Shown here in pieces: positions 7,667-15,790 of a DNA stretch of 42,272 nt. The notes under the pieces were generated by a model. The model saw only the letters and a program-made list of their open reading frames with translations, was not told where the DNA came from and ran no database searches. The DNA comes from Pirellulales bacterium. Its GTDB lineage: Bacteria > Planctomycetota > Planctomycetia > Pirellulales > JALHLM01. The stretch covers positions 1-42,272 of the forward strand of contig JALHLM010000003.1 of NCBI GenBank assembly GCA_022844585.1. Direction: 5' to 3'. Numbering within the stretch: position 1 is the first letter of the stretch; the number at the start of each line of letters is the position of its first letter. A program made the position numbers and the translations under genes.

Positions 7667-7876
7667 ATGAAACCGCGATTCTCCATTCTCGCCCTGGTCA
7701 TCGTGACCACCTATGCGGCCGTGTTCGCGGCGGCCTTGTCGCAGCCACGCGGCGTCTGGCTGTGGATCTCGCTCTATCTGGTCGCCATTCTGCCGTTCCT
7801 GATCATCGACCTGCTGATGCAACGGCGCGTCAAACGCCGCGACCAAACGGACGGACGCCCGACCGGGACTGGCTGA
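7667..7876 (+). CDS. small membrane protein, unknown function
   Basis: A 69-residue protein beginning MKPRFSILALVIVTTYAAVF, with two hydrophobic helices (about 6-24 and 32-49) and a very basic tail (QRRVKRRDQ), suggesting both ends lie in the cytoplasm. The start could also be the ATG at 7655, or one at 7598 within the terminator region; the ATG at 7667 gives the most typical N-terminus. It lies alone between a terminator and the SDR gene (97 nt downstream). No family recognised. Confidence 0.55.
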   Translation: MKPRFSILALVIVTTYAAVFAAALSQPRGVWLWISLYLVAILPFLIIDLLMQRRVKRRDQTDGRPTGTG

Positions 7877-7973
7877 CGACGGCACGCATGCGGTATCTTG
7901 CCACGTACGACGCTCGGGTTTGAACTTTCCGGGCGGTCGCGGATTCATCGCCGGCAGCAACGAGGCACGACGC

Positions 7974-8783
7974 ATGGACTTGGGATTGAAAGGGCACACC
8001 GTCTTGATCACCGGCGGCGCCAGCGGCATTGGCCTGGCCACGGCGCGCGCGTTCGCGGAGGAAGGTTGTGCGTTGGTGCTGTGGGATATTTCCGCGCGCA
8101 TTGAGGCGGTCGCAATGGAGCTCGCCGCCGAGTATGGCGTGTCCGCCCATGGGATTCAGGTCGACATCGTCGATTTCAGCGCGGTGGAACGGGCGTTTCA
8201 AGCCACGCTTCAACACAGCACTAAGGTGGAGCATGTCGTCCATTGCGCCGCGATTGGTTCGACGAAGTTTGGATTTCCGTTCACGAATCTGTCGCCTGAA
8301 GATTGGAAGCGGACGCTCGACATCAACATCATGGGAATGGTGAACGTGGCCCACGCGGCCGCGCCGTATTTCGTCGAAGCGAAACGCGGGACGTTTGTGT
8401 TCCTGGCGTCTGTCGCCGGTCAGATTGGCTCGCAAACCGATCCACCGTATAGCGCCAGCAAGGCCGCGAATATCAACTTCGCGCAGTGCATGGCCAAAGA
8501 CCTGGCGAAGCACGGCGTCCGCGTGAACACCGTTTGCCCCGGCATGGTGCAGACGCCGCTGAATCGTTCCGTGTGGCAAGCGTGGCACGATCAAACGCCT
8601 GTCGCGGAACGCCTGGACTACGAAGACTGGGCTGCCATCAAGATCAAGGCGATCGTACCGCTGGGACGATGGCAAACGCCGGAAGACATCGCGGCGATGA
8701 TTGTGTTTTTATCGTCGGAGCGGGCCCAGCAAGTGACCGGACAGACGATTAACGTCGACGGCGGCTTCGTAATGCACTGGTAA
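7974..8783 (+). CDS. SDR family NAD(P)-dependent oxidoreductase
   Basis: A 269-residue classical short-chain dehydrogenase. The cofactor motif is TGGASGIG (13-20) and Asp38 (LWDIS) after the second strand suggests NAD preference. The catalytic set is complete: Asn118, Ser146 (LASVAG), Tyr159 and Lys163 (YSASK). The usual NNAG is CAA here (91-93). PGMVQTP and GQTINVDGG close the fold. I use the ATG at 7974, with GAGG 8 nt upstream, rather than a TTG at 7920 that adds 18 unlike residues. It converges with an amidohydrolase of the sugar-lactonase type 35 nt away; sugar dehydrogenase plus lactonase is a plausible pairing, as in L-fucose catabolism, but this is inference. Confidence 0.9.
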   Translation: MDLGLKGHTVLITGGASGIGLATARAFAEEGCALVLWDISARIEAVAMELAAEYGVSAHGIQVDIVDFSAVERAFQATLQHSTKVEHVVHCAAIGSTKFGFPFTNLSPEDWKRTLDINIMGMVNVAHAAAPYFVEAKRGTFVFLASVAGQIGSQTDPPYSASKAANINFAQCMAKDLAKHGVRVNTVCPGMVQTPLNRSVWQAWHDQTPVAERLDYEDWAAIKIKAIVPLGRWQTPEDIAAMIVFLSSERAQQVTGQTINVDGGFVMHW

Positions 8784-8818
8784 CCGTGCGGAATTTGCAT
8801 CACGGACAGTTCCTGGAA

Positions 8819-9727
8819 TCATTTTTGCGGCCCGGCGGCAGGGCTTTTCCCCGCGGGCGGCAAGCCATAGAAGGCGGCGGCGTTGTCGTGAAACAGTTTG
8901 CTCTGTGCCTTTTCGTCGTGGTCTTGCACGATCTCTCGTAGCGCCGTGACCCATTGCTGATACGTTGCGCGAAGGGTGCAAACCGGCCAGTCACTGGCGA
9001 ACATCACGCGGTCGGGGCCGAAGGTGTCGATCGTGAAGCGGACGTTCTCGGCCAGGTCTTGCGGCTTCCATCCCTCGGCGGCCGAGGCTACGATGCCGGA
9101 GACTTTGCAGACGACGTGGTCGTGTTCGGCGAGATGTTGCATCCCACTTTTCCAATGGTTGCGCGCCTTCGCGTCTTGTTCTTGCACGCTCAAGTTGCCG
9201 CAGTGATCGACGATGAAGCGTGTGTGCGGGCACATCGCGACGAGTTTGTCGGCGTCGTGCAACTCGCCGGAACGCATACAAAGGTCGAAGCTGAGGTTCG
9301 ATTCTCCCAGCAATTGAATGCCGCGCACGAACGCGGGGTCGAGGCAATAGCCAGGGGGCGTACCGGCGCCGTGCAGCACTTGCCGCACGCCTTTGATATA
9401 ACGACTGCCGCGAAACTTGTTCAGATAGACGCCGAAACCGGCATCGGCGGGCCGGCCGGACATCACGGCGGCCGTCATCGGATTGTCCGGCTGTTGGCAC
9501 AGTTCGATGACATAGCGCGCCTCGGCTTCCTGTTGCGCGGGGTCGACGTCCACCTCCATGTACACGCTTTGCACGACGTTAAGTTCCGCCGTCGCCGCGA
9601 GATAGTCGGCCACGCGGAAGCTGCGGTTCAACCTGGCTTCGTCAGCGAGCCAGGGCAGCTTGAAGAGGTCCAAGTCCCAGAGATGCTGGTGCGTATCGAC
9701 GATCGGCAGCATGTCGCGCGTGGCCAT
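8819..9727 (-). CDS. amidohydrolase family protein (fuconolactonase-like, COG3618)
   Basis: A 302-residue TIM-barrel metal-dependent hydrolase of the Amidohydro_2 family (PF04909). The metal-binding HxH lies in VDTHQHLWD (10-18). FIVDHCGN in the middle and FASDWPV near the C-terminus supply the later His and Asp ligands. This set is typical of L-fucono-, L-rhamnono- and galactaro-lactonases and of some 2-pyrone-type hydrolases. I start at the ATG at 9727 (MATRDMLPIVDTHQH), since a longer frame to 9835 overlaps the divergent gene's control region; an ATG at 9712 is also possible. TATACT, read on the minus strand at 9764-9769, could be its -10 box. Confidence 0.88.
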   Translation of the reverse strand: MATRDMLPIVDTHQHLWDLDLFKLPWLADEARLNRSFRVADYLAATAELNVVQSVYMEVDVDPAQQEAEARYVIELCQQPDNPMTAAVMSGRPADAGFGVYLNKFRGSRYIKGVRQVLHGAGTPPGYCLDPAFVRGIQLLGESNLSFDLCMRSGELHDADKLVAMCPHTRFIVDHCGNLSVQEQDAKARNHWKSGMQHLAEHDHVVCKVSGIVASAAEGWKPQDLAENVRFTIDTFGPDRVMFASDWPVCTLRATYQQWVTALREIVQDHDEKAQSKLFHDNAAAFYGLPPAGKSPAAGPQK

Positions 9728-9847
9728 GGCGGCGGTACTCGAAGGGGGCGTGCGAAGTGCCCGAGTATAGCCGCCCCGCTGCTTCCACTCACGCCGGGAA
9801 ACTGATAAACTTGTGTTGATCCGTTCCCTGGCCATGTGGGTTGAACG

Positions 9848-12217
9848 ATGCGGTTGCTACTGGGCGCAATGCTGGCCTTCGGCGTCGCAGGACACGCGGC
9901 GAGCGCCTCGGCACAGACTGACGCTGAGCAACTCGCACATTTCGAAAAGCAAGTCCGCCCGCTGCTGCTTGAGCATTGCCAAAAGTGCCACGGACCGGAG
10001 AAGCAACGCGGCGGGTTGCGGCTCGATGCGCGCGAGCACATTCTGAGCGGAGGCGATTCCGGCCCCGCTGCCATTGCTGGTGATGCGGCCGAGAGTTTGC
10101 TGACGCAGGCAGTGTCGTACGACCATGAACTGCGGATGCCGCCGCAGGGGAAGTTATCGGAAGCAGAGCGCGCGGCGCTCGTGACCTGGGTTCAATCCGG
10201 TATGTATTGGCCGGATGCGCCGGAGGCTGAACCAACTGCGCCGCTGCCAACAGAGGCAAGTTCGCCGAAGGCGTTGCCATGGTCGTTTCTGCCGATTTCG
10301 GAGCCCGCGATTCCTGAGGTTTCGCGGCCGGAATGGGTGCGGAATGAGATTGATCGCTTCGTGTTAGCGCGACTGGATGCGGAGAAGTTGACACCTGCGC
10401 CGGAGGCGGATCGAGCGACGTTGATTCGCCGCGCGACATACGACCTGTGGGGCCTGCCGCCGACGCCGGAGGAGGTCGAGGCGTTTCTCGGGGACACGGC
10501 GACGGACGCGTACGAGCGTTTGATCGAGCGGCTGCTTGCTTCGCCGCGATATGGCGAGCGCTGGGGACGCCATTGGCTCGATGTCGCGCGCTATGCCGAC
10601 TCCAACGGCCTGGACGAAAACCTGGCTTATGTGAATGCGTTTCGCTATCGCGATTACGTGGTGGACGCGTGGAATGCGGACAAGCCGTATGATCAATTCG
10701 TGCGCGAGCAACTGTCCGGCGATCTTTTGCCATGCGACGGCGATGAAACCTTGCGGCACGAGCGCATGACGGCGACGGGGTTCCTGACACTCGGCGCGAA
10801 GATGCTGGCGGAGGACGATCCGGTCAAGATGGAGATGGACATCATCGACGAGCAGGTCGATGCCATCGGCACGGCGTTTCTCGGGCTCACGATCGGTTGC
10901 GCGCGTTGCCACGATCACAAGTTCGATCCGATCTCGACGGCCGATTACTATGCGCTCGCGGGCATCTTCAAGAGCACGCGGACGATGGACACTTTTACGG
11001 TGGTCGCGAAATGGCACGAGCGACCGCTGGCGACGGCGGATGCTGTGGCGAGCGCCGAACAACATCAGGCCGAGGTGGAGAAAAAGCGGCAGCGGATTGC
11101 CGCGGCGGAGACCGCTGGTGCGACAACACCGGGCGAGGAGCTGGCGCGATTGAAGGGGGAACTATCGGAACTGGAGCAAGCGGCGCCTGCGCCGTTGCCG
11201 TACGCGATGGCGGTGGAGGATGGCGCCGCGACCGATCTGTCGATCCACCGTCGCGGCAGCCACTTAAATCTGGGCGAAATCGTAGCGCGCGGTTTTCCGA
11301 TCGCTTTGGCCGGCGATTCCAAGACGGCGTTGCAGGGGAGCGGCCGCCGAGAATTGGCTGAGTGGATCACGCAACCGGAGCATCCGCTCACCGCGCGGGT
11401 GATGGTGAACCGGGTCTGGCGTTGGCACTTTGGCGCGGGACTGGTTCGCTCGACGGACAACTTTGGTCAATTGGGCGAACGGCCGAGTCATCCGGAATTG
11501 CTCGATTGGTTGGCGCGCCGTTTCGTCGAACAAGGCTGGTCGCTAAAGTCGCTGCATCGATTGATCATGGCGTCGGCCACGTATCGGATGAGCAGTGAAT
11601 ACGATGAACGGGCGGCGGACGTCGATCCGGACAATCGCTGGCTGTGGCGGATGCATCGGCAACGCCTGGAGGCCGAGGCGATTCGCGATGCGATTCTGTA
11701 CGTGGCCGGAAACCTGGATGAATCGCGCGGCGGGACGTTGCTAGCGTCGAAGCCACGCGAGTACGTGACCGGGACCGCCAGCCGCAACGCCACGACGTAC
11801 GACACGCCGCGGCGCAGTCTGTACTTGCCGGTAATTCGCAGTGCGCTCAACGAGATGTTCCAGGCCTTCGATTTCGCCGAGCCCAGCGTGGCCAAGGGGG
11901 ATCGAGAATCGACGACGATGGCGCCGCAAGCGCTGTTTATGCTCAACGGCGATCTGGTGCAGCAGCAGACGCATGGACTGGCGAGAAAGCTGCTCGCGGC
12001 GCATCCGGATGATGCGCGAACTCGGGTCACCGAATTGTATCTGCGCGCTTTGTCCCGAGCCCCAACCGAGGCCGAAATCGATCGCGCGTTGCGATTCGTG
12101 GGCGAGTACGCCACACATCCCGAGGCATTGTCGCCCGCCGGCGATCCGACGCTGGCGGCCTGGCAGGCGTTGTGTCGCGTAATCTTCGCTTCGAGTGAAT
12201 TCATCTATGTGAATTGA
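9848..12217 (+). CDS. PSCyt1-DUF1549-DUF1553 (PSD1) c-type-cytochrome-like protein
   Basis: A 789-residue exported protein with a signal peptide at 1-23 (LAFGVAGHAASASAQ). Residues 27-120 form the planctomycete cytochrome-like PSCyt1 domain with one haem motif (CQKCH) and the following GLRLD and PP-G-L segments. DUF1549 (PSCyt2) runs from about 155 to 380, with WGLPPTPEEV, RWGRHWLDVARY and a second haem-like motif CARCHDHKFDP. A helical linker rich in Ala/Glu/Lys follows (400-450), then DUF1553 (PSD1) with MVNRVWRWHFG and a FGQLGERPSHPELLDWLA block. These proteins are abundant in planctomycetes, and their partner is always a DUF1501 protein, which begins 6 nt downstream here. A periplasmic role in polysaccharide breakdown is widely assumed but not proven. 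Confidence 0.95.
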   Translation: MRLLLGAMLAFGVAGHAASASAQTDAEQLAHFEKQVRPLLLEHCQKCHGPEKQRGGLRLDAREHILSGGDSGPAAIAGDAAESLLTQAVSYDHELRMPPQGKLSEAERAALVTWVQSGMYWPDAPEAEPTAPLPTEASSPKALPWSFLPISEPAIPEVSRPEWVRNEIDRFVLARLDAEKLTPAPEADRATLIRRATYDLWGLPPTPEEVEAFLGDTATDAYERLIERLLASPRYGERWGRHWLDVARYADSNGLDENLAYVNAFRYRDYVVDAWNADKPYDQFVREQLSGDLLPCDGDETLRHERMTATGFLTLGAKMLAEDDPVKMEMDIIDEQVDAIGTAFLGLTIGCARCHDHKFDPISTADYYALAGIFKSTRTMDTFTVVAKWHERPLATADAVASAEQHQAEVEKKRQRIAAAETAGATTPGEELARLKGELSELEQAAPAPLPYAMAVEDGAATDLSIHRRGSHLNLGEIVARGFPIALAGDSKTALQGSGRRELAEWITQPEHPLTARVMVNRVWRWHFGAGLVRSTDNFGQLGERPSHPELLDWLARRFVEQGWSLKSLHRLIMASATYRMSSEYDERAADVDPDNRWLWRMHRQRLEAEAIRDAILYVAGNLDESRGGTLLASKPREYVTGTASRNATTYDTPRRSLYLPVIRSALNEMFQAFDFAEPSVAKGDRESTTMAPQALFMLNGDLVQQQTHGLARKLLAAHPDDARTRVTELYLRALSRAPTEAEIDRALRFVGEYATHPEALSPAGDPTLAAWQALCRVIFASSEFIYVN

Positions 12218-12223
12218 GCCCCC

Positions 12224-13642
12224 ATGAGCCGAGCCTGTCATCGCTTTACGCCGGTGTTCTCGCGACGCGAGTTATTGCGCTCGTCGGCGGGCGGTTTCGG
12301 TTGGCTGGCGCTGCGTGCGCTGATGGCTAGCGAACGCGCTAGTGGCGCGGCGATGGAAAATCCGCTCGCGGCGCGGGCGCCGCATTTCGTGCCGAAGGCC
12401 AAACGCGTGATCTTCCTGTTTATGCACGGCGGACCGTCGCAGATCGACACGTTCGACTACAAACCGCTCTTAACGCGCGATCACGGCCAGCCGCTGCCAT
12501 TCGCCAAGCCACGCGTCGTTTCCTCGCAGACGGGGAACTTGCTGGCCAGTCCCTGGAAATTCCAACAGCATGGGCAGAGCGGCGCTTGGGTGAGTGAACT
12601 GTTTCCGCATGTCGCCCAGCAGGTCGATCAGCTATGCATCTTGCGCGGGATGCATGGGTCAAATTCGCGGCACGGCGGGGCGTTGTTGGAATTGCACACA
12701 GGCAGCGATACCTTCGTGCGCCCGAGCATGGGTTCGTGGATTTGCTACGGGCTCGGGACGGAGAACGACAACCTGCCGGGGTATGTCACGATCTGCCCGA
12801 CGTTGACGCACGGCGGCGTGAACAACTACAGTTCCGCGTTCCTGCCGGCGGTCTATCACGGCACGCCGCTGGGAAATGCCAGCGTCTCGTCGGACCAGGC
12901 GAAGATTCCGTTTATCGAGCGCAAGGTTCCCTCGTCGCTGCAGCGTATGGAGCTGGATTATCTGCGCGAAGTCAACGCGGCACAGTTGTCGCAAACCGGG
13001 CCTGACGCGGCGCTCGAAGGACGGATCGAAGCGTTTGAACTCGCCTACCGGATGCAGACGGAAGCCCCGGAGTTGCAGGACATCAGCGGCGAAACGGCAT
13101 ACACAGAGCAACTCTACGGGCTCGATCAGCCGGAGACGCGCAACTTCGGGCGGCAATGCCTGATGGCTCGGCGCTTTGCCGAGCGCGGAGTGCGATTCGT
13201 TCAGGTGACGCACAGTTACAAGTGGGATCAACACAGTGGCTTGAAGAAAGATCATTCCAGCAACGCGATGGAAGTTGATCGGCCGATCGCCGGATTGTTG
13301 CAGGACTTGAAGGCGCGCGGGCTGCTGGATGACACGCTCGTCGTGTGGGGCGGCGAGTTCGGCCGCACGCCGACGGCGCAAGGGGACGACGGGCGCGATC
13401 ACAATCCGCACGGGTTCACGATGTGGCTGGCTGGCGGCGGGGTGAAGCCGGGCATCACGCACGGCGCCACGGACGACTACGGTTACTACGCCGTGGAAGG
13501 CAAAGTTCACTTCCACGATTTGCACGCCACGATCTTGCACTTGCTCGGTCTCGAACACACCCGGCTCACGTATCGCCATGCCGGACGCGATTTCCGCCTC
13601 ACCGACGTGCATGGCGAACTGGTGTCCGAAATCCTCGCATAA
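12224..13642 (+). CDS. DUF1501 family protein with Tat signal
   Basis: A 472-residue protein with a twin-arginine signal (FSRRELLRSSAGGFGWLAL, 13-31), so it is folded and carries cofactors or metals before export. The core is an alkaline-phosphatase/sulfatase-like fold: VIFLFMHGGPSQIDTFDYKP near the start, DTLVVWGGEFGRTP and GRDHNPHGFTMWLAGGG towards the end, and HATILHLLGL-HTRLTYRHAGRDFRLTDVHG at the C-terminus. The last block is complete, unlike in the second copy at 34657-35799. It follows the PSD1 gene by 6 nt and is surely in its operon; the two products are probably a functional pair in the periplasm. Confidence 0.95.
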   Translation: MSRACHRFTPVFSRRELLRSSAGGFGWLALRALMASERASGAAMENPLAARAPHFVPKAKRVIFLFMHGGPSQIDTFDYKPLLTRDHGQPLPFAKPRVVSSQTGNLLASPWKFQQHGQSGAWVSELFPHVAQQVDQLCILRGMHGSNSRHGGALLELHTGSDTFVRPSMGSWICYGLGTENDNLPGYVTICPTLTHGGVNNYSSAFLPAVYHGTPLGNASVSSDQAKIPFIERKVPSSLQRMELDYLREVNAAQLSQTGPDAALEGRIEAFELAYRMQTEAPELQDISGETAYTEQLYGLDQPETRNFGRQCLMARRFAERGVRFVQVTHSYKWDQHSGLKKDHSSNAMEVDRPIAGLLQDLKARGLLDDTLVVWGGEFGRTPTAQGDDGRDHNPHGFTMWLAGGGVKPGITHGATDDYGYYAVEGKVHFHDLHATILHLLGLEHTRLTYRHAGRDFRLTDVHGELVSEILA

Positions 13643-13649
13643 TGCCCGA

Positions 13650-15680
13650 CTAAGGGCGCAGCCGCCACTTTTCGTCGAAGAAGGCGGCTTCCACGATCTT
13701 GCCTGGGCGCCGCGAGTTCGGCGGCGTGCGGACGTCGATGATCGCCCAGTCCGGCAATTTAGCGACCTGGCGGGCGTTGTTGAGATAGTCGTACTCGCGA
13801 AACGTCACGCCGCTGTTGAGGACGACGTACCGCTGCGGGTTTAACGGATTCGGCGCGATCAGAATCGGCACGTGGTGGTCGGTGGAGTACGCGCGGTCGT
13901 TCACGTGAATGTTTCCATCGGCAACGCGAAGGGGCAGTTGTTCGGCGATGCGGGCCCAGAGTGCGTTGCTCTCGGCGTCGCCCCAGAGCACGAGGTTGCG
14001 GTTGGCAATGTCGTCGTCGGTGACGTCAACGTCGTTCTTGATCGGGGCCTCGCCACGGAACTGTTTGCGCCAGGCTTCCGTGGCATGCGCCACTTCCTGT
14101 GTCGTCCAATTCTTGATCTGCTCATTCGCGAATGGCCTTGTGGGACGCACGAACAGAAACGCATCCATGAATGCGTCGTCGATGGGTCCCTGCAAGCCGT
14201 GTCGCTTTCGCGGCGTTTCGCCATCCGGCGCGGGACCAAGCTTCCAGGCGTTCGATTCGCGATGCAATTGGCAAGTCCAGGAACGATCCGAAAGCGGCAC
14301 GGGGGCGGTGAGCGATTCGCCATCGATCTCAACCGTCACGGCACTCGTCGGATCGAGCGGGCACCGGCCGGAGGGAAAGGCAAGCGTCAGGGCAGTGACG
14401 TTTTCGGTGTTGAGATTGATCCTGACGTCGGATTCCAATTCGGCGTCGACTCGGGCCCGTGTCCAATGTTCACCCAGCGCGTCGACGGTCAGCCAGGCCT
14501 GGCGGTTGTAACGCAAGGTATAGGTGTCGAATTGCAAACGGCGCGGAAAGCGCTCTCGGCCGCGCGCCGCGAGGTCCGTGAGCGCCGCTTCGATTTCGAC
14601 TTTGGCTTGCGGATGATACGAGTGCTTGGCGCCGGGGCCGATGATGTGCCGGAGCGTGAGGCCTTCCTTCAACATGGCGGTGGCCATAACGTCCGCCGCT
14701 TGCTTTTGCACGTCGAGCTCGCCGCTGTAGGCGATCGTGGGACATTGTAGGAGATTGCGCGCGTAGTCGGTGCAGTCGTACCAATGCCAGAGGCGGCGTT
14801 CGTAGTCCGGCGCGCCGCTGACATCCTCCTGCTGGAACACGCGGAGAAAGTCGGGAGTTTCGGAGAAGCCGGCGCCGGGCGCGGCGGCGCACCATTGGTC
14901 GGCGTAGTGAACGGCGAATTGCCAACACGCGGCGCCTCCCATGGAAAACCCGCGGACGAGGATGCGATCGTCGTCGACGTGATAGTGTCGCTTCACGTCT
15001 TCCAGCGCTTCCAGTGTGTCGATTTCGCCCGCGAATTTGTTGGCATTGCAGTAGCGCCCGTAAGGATGCAGGACCAAGGTGTCGGGGGGCGCGAATTCTC
15101 CGGCGGAGCGGCTGCGTTCGGAGAGAAAGTTGACTTCGCTGAGCTTTTCGCCGCGGCCGTGAAACCAAATGTCGAGGCGATTGCGCGATCCCTGGGACAG
15201 CGAGTAGGTTTCCGGCACGACCATGCCATAGGGTTGCACGGAACCGTCGATGCGCGAAACGTAGCCGCGCACCACTAATCCGGTCGCGTTGTTCCAAGTG
15301 GCCTGGTCGTGCGCCAATTCCCGCGCGCGGCTTTTGCCATCGAAGAGTAGTTGCCTGGCCCGCGCGACGTCGTCCTCATCGTAGAATCCGTTGTGATCCA
15401 ACGCCATGCGCACGGCGCTGGCGAATACTTGCACGTCCGGCAGGTACTCGTTGCAGAACGGATCGTTACGTTGGATGAGCCCGTTGATCTCGCCTTCAAG
15501 CTCGGCGAGCTCAGTCCGCAACGACTCCCGCGTTTCCTGAGTGAGTTCGATTCCCGGCGGCGGCACCGGTCGAACGCGCTCCACGAGGTTGTCGTCGGGG
15601 CCGTCGGCGCGAAGTTGGCCGCCGAGAAGCAGCGAAGCGACCAGGCATGTGCAAGATAACATCCAGCGGTGGGCGCGCAT
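13650..15680 (-). CDS. secreted alpha/beta hydrolase (prolyl-oligopeptidase/esterase-like)
   Basis: A 676-residue protein with a signal peptide at 1-25 (MLSCTCLVASLLLGGQLRA). After a helical N-terminal part (about 30-150) comes an alpha/beta hydrolase domain: LDIWFHGRGE (oxyanion region), VLHPYGRYCNANK, and the nucleophile elbow GFSMGG with Ser246. SGELDVQKQAADV and GAKHSYHP are good candidates for the acid and His. The remaining ~300 residues, beta-rich and without a name I can give, contain NLVLWGDAESN and a VVLNSGVTFREYDY block. The start at the ATG at 15680 puts the signal peptide at the N-terminus; the longer frame does not. It probably cleaves esters in polysaccharides or peptides. It is 110 nt downstream of the glycoside-hydrolase-like gene, and the two may be co-transcribed. 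Confidence 0.85.
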   Translation of the reverse strand: MRAHRWMLSCTCLVASLLLGGQLRADGPDDNLVERVRPVPPPGIELTQETRESLRTELAELEGEINGLIQRNDPFCNEYLPDVQVFASAVRMALDHNGFYDEDDVARARQLLFDGKSRARELAHDQATWNNATGLVVRGYVSRIDGSVQPYGMVVPETYSLSQGSRNRLDIWFHGRGEKLSEVNFLSERSRSAGEFAPPDTLVLHPYGRYCNANKFAGEIDTLEALEDVKRHYHVDDDRILVRGFSMGGAACWQFAVHYADQWCAAAPGAGFSETPDFLRVFQQEDVSGAPDYERRLWHWYDCTDYARNLLQCPTIAYSGELDVQKQAADVMATAMLKEGLTLRHIIGPGAKHSYHPQAKVEIEAALTDLAARGRERFPRRLQFDTYTLRYNRQAWLTVDALGEHWTRARVDAELESDVRINLNTENVTALTLAFPSGRCPLDPTSAVTVEIDGESLTAPVPLSDRSWTCQLHRESNAWKLGPAPDGETPRKRHGLQGPIDDAFMDAFLFVRPTRPFANEQIKNWTTQEVAHATEAWRKQFRGEAPIKNDVDVTDDDIANRNLVLWGDAESNALWARIAEQLPLRVADGNIHVNDRAYSTDHHVPILIAPNPLNPQRYVVLNSGVTFREYDYLNNARQVAKLPDWAIIDVRTPPNSRRPGKIVEAAFFDEKWRLRP

Positions 15681-15790
15681 CGTGGGAAAGTCCGGTGACA
15701 GGAGCGATCGATTCCTCGTGACGAGGAACGCAGGTGTGACGCCACCGAGGATAGGCACGCGCGGCTTGGATTGCAAGCAAGGCGACGCCG

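Noticed and set aside
8784..8818. Bidirectional terminator between the convergent SDR and amidohydrolase genes
   Set aside because: The 35-nt gap has no clear stem-loop by eye, only a short T-run near 8822.
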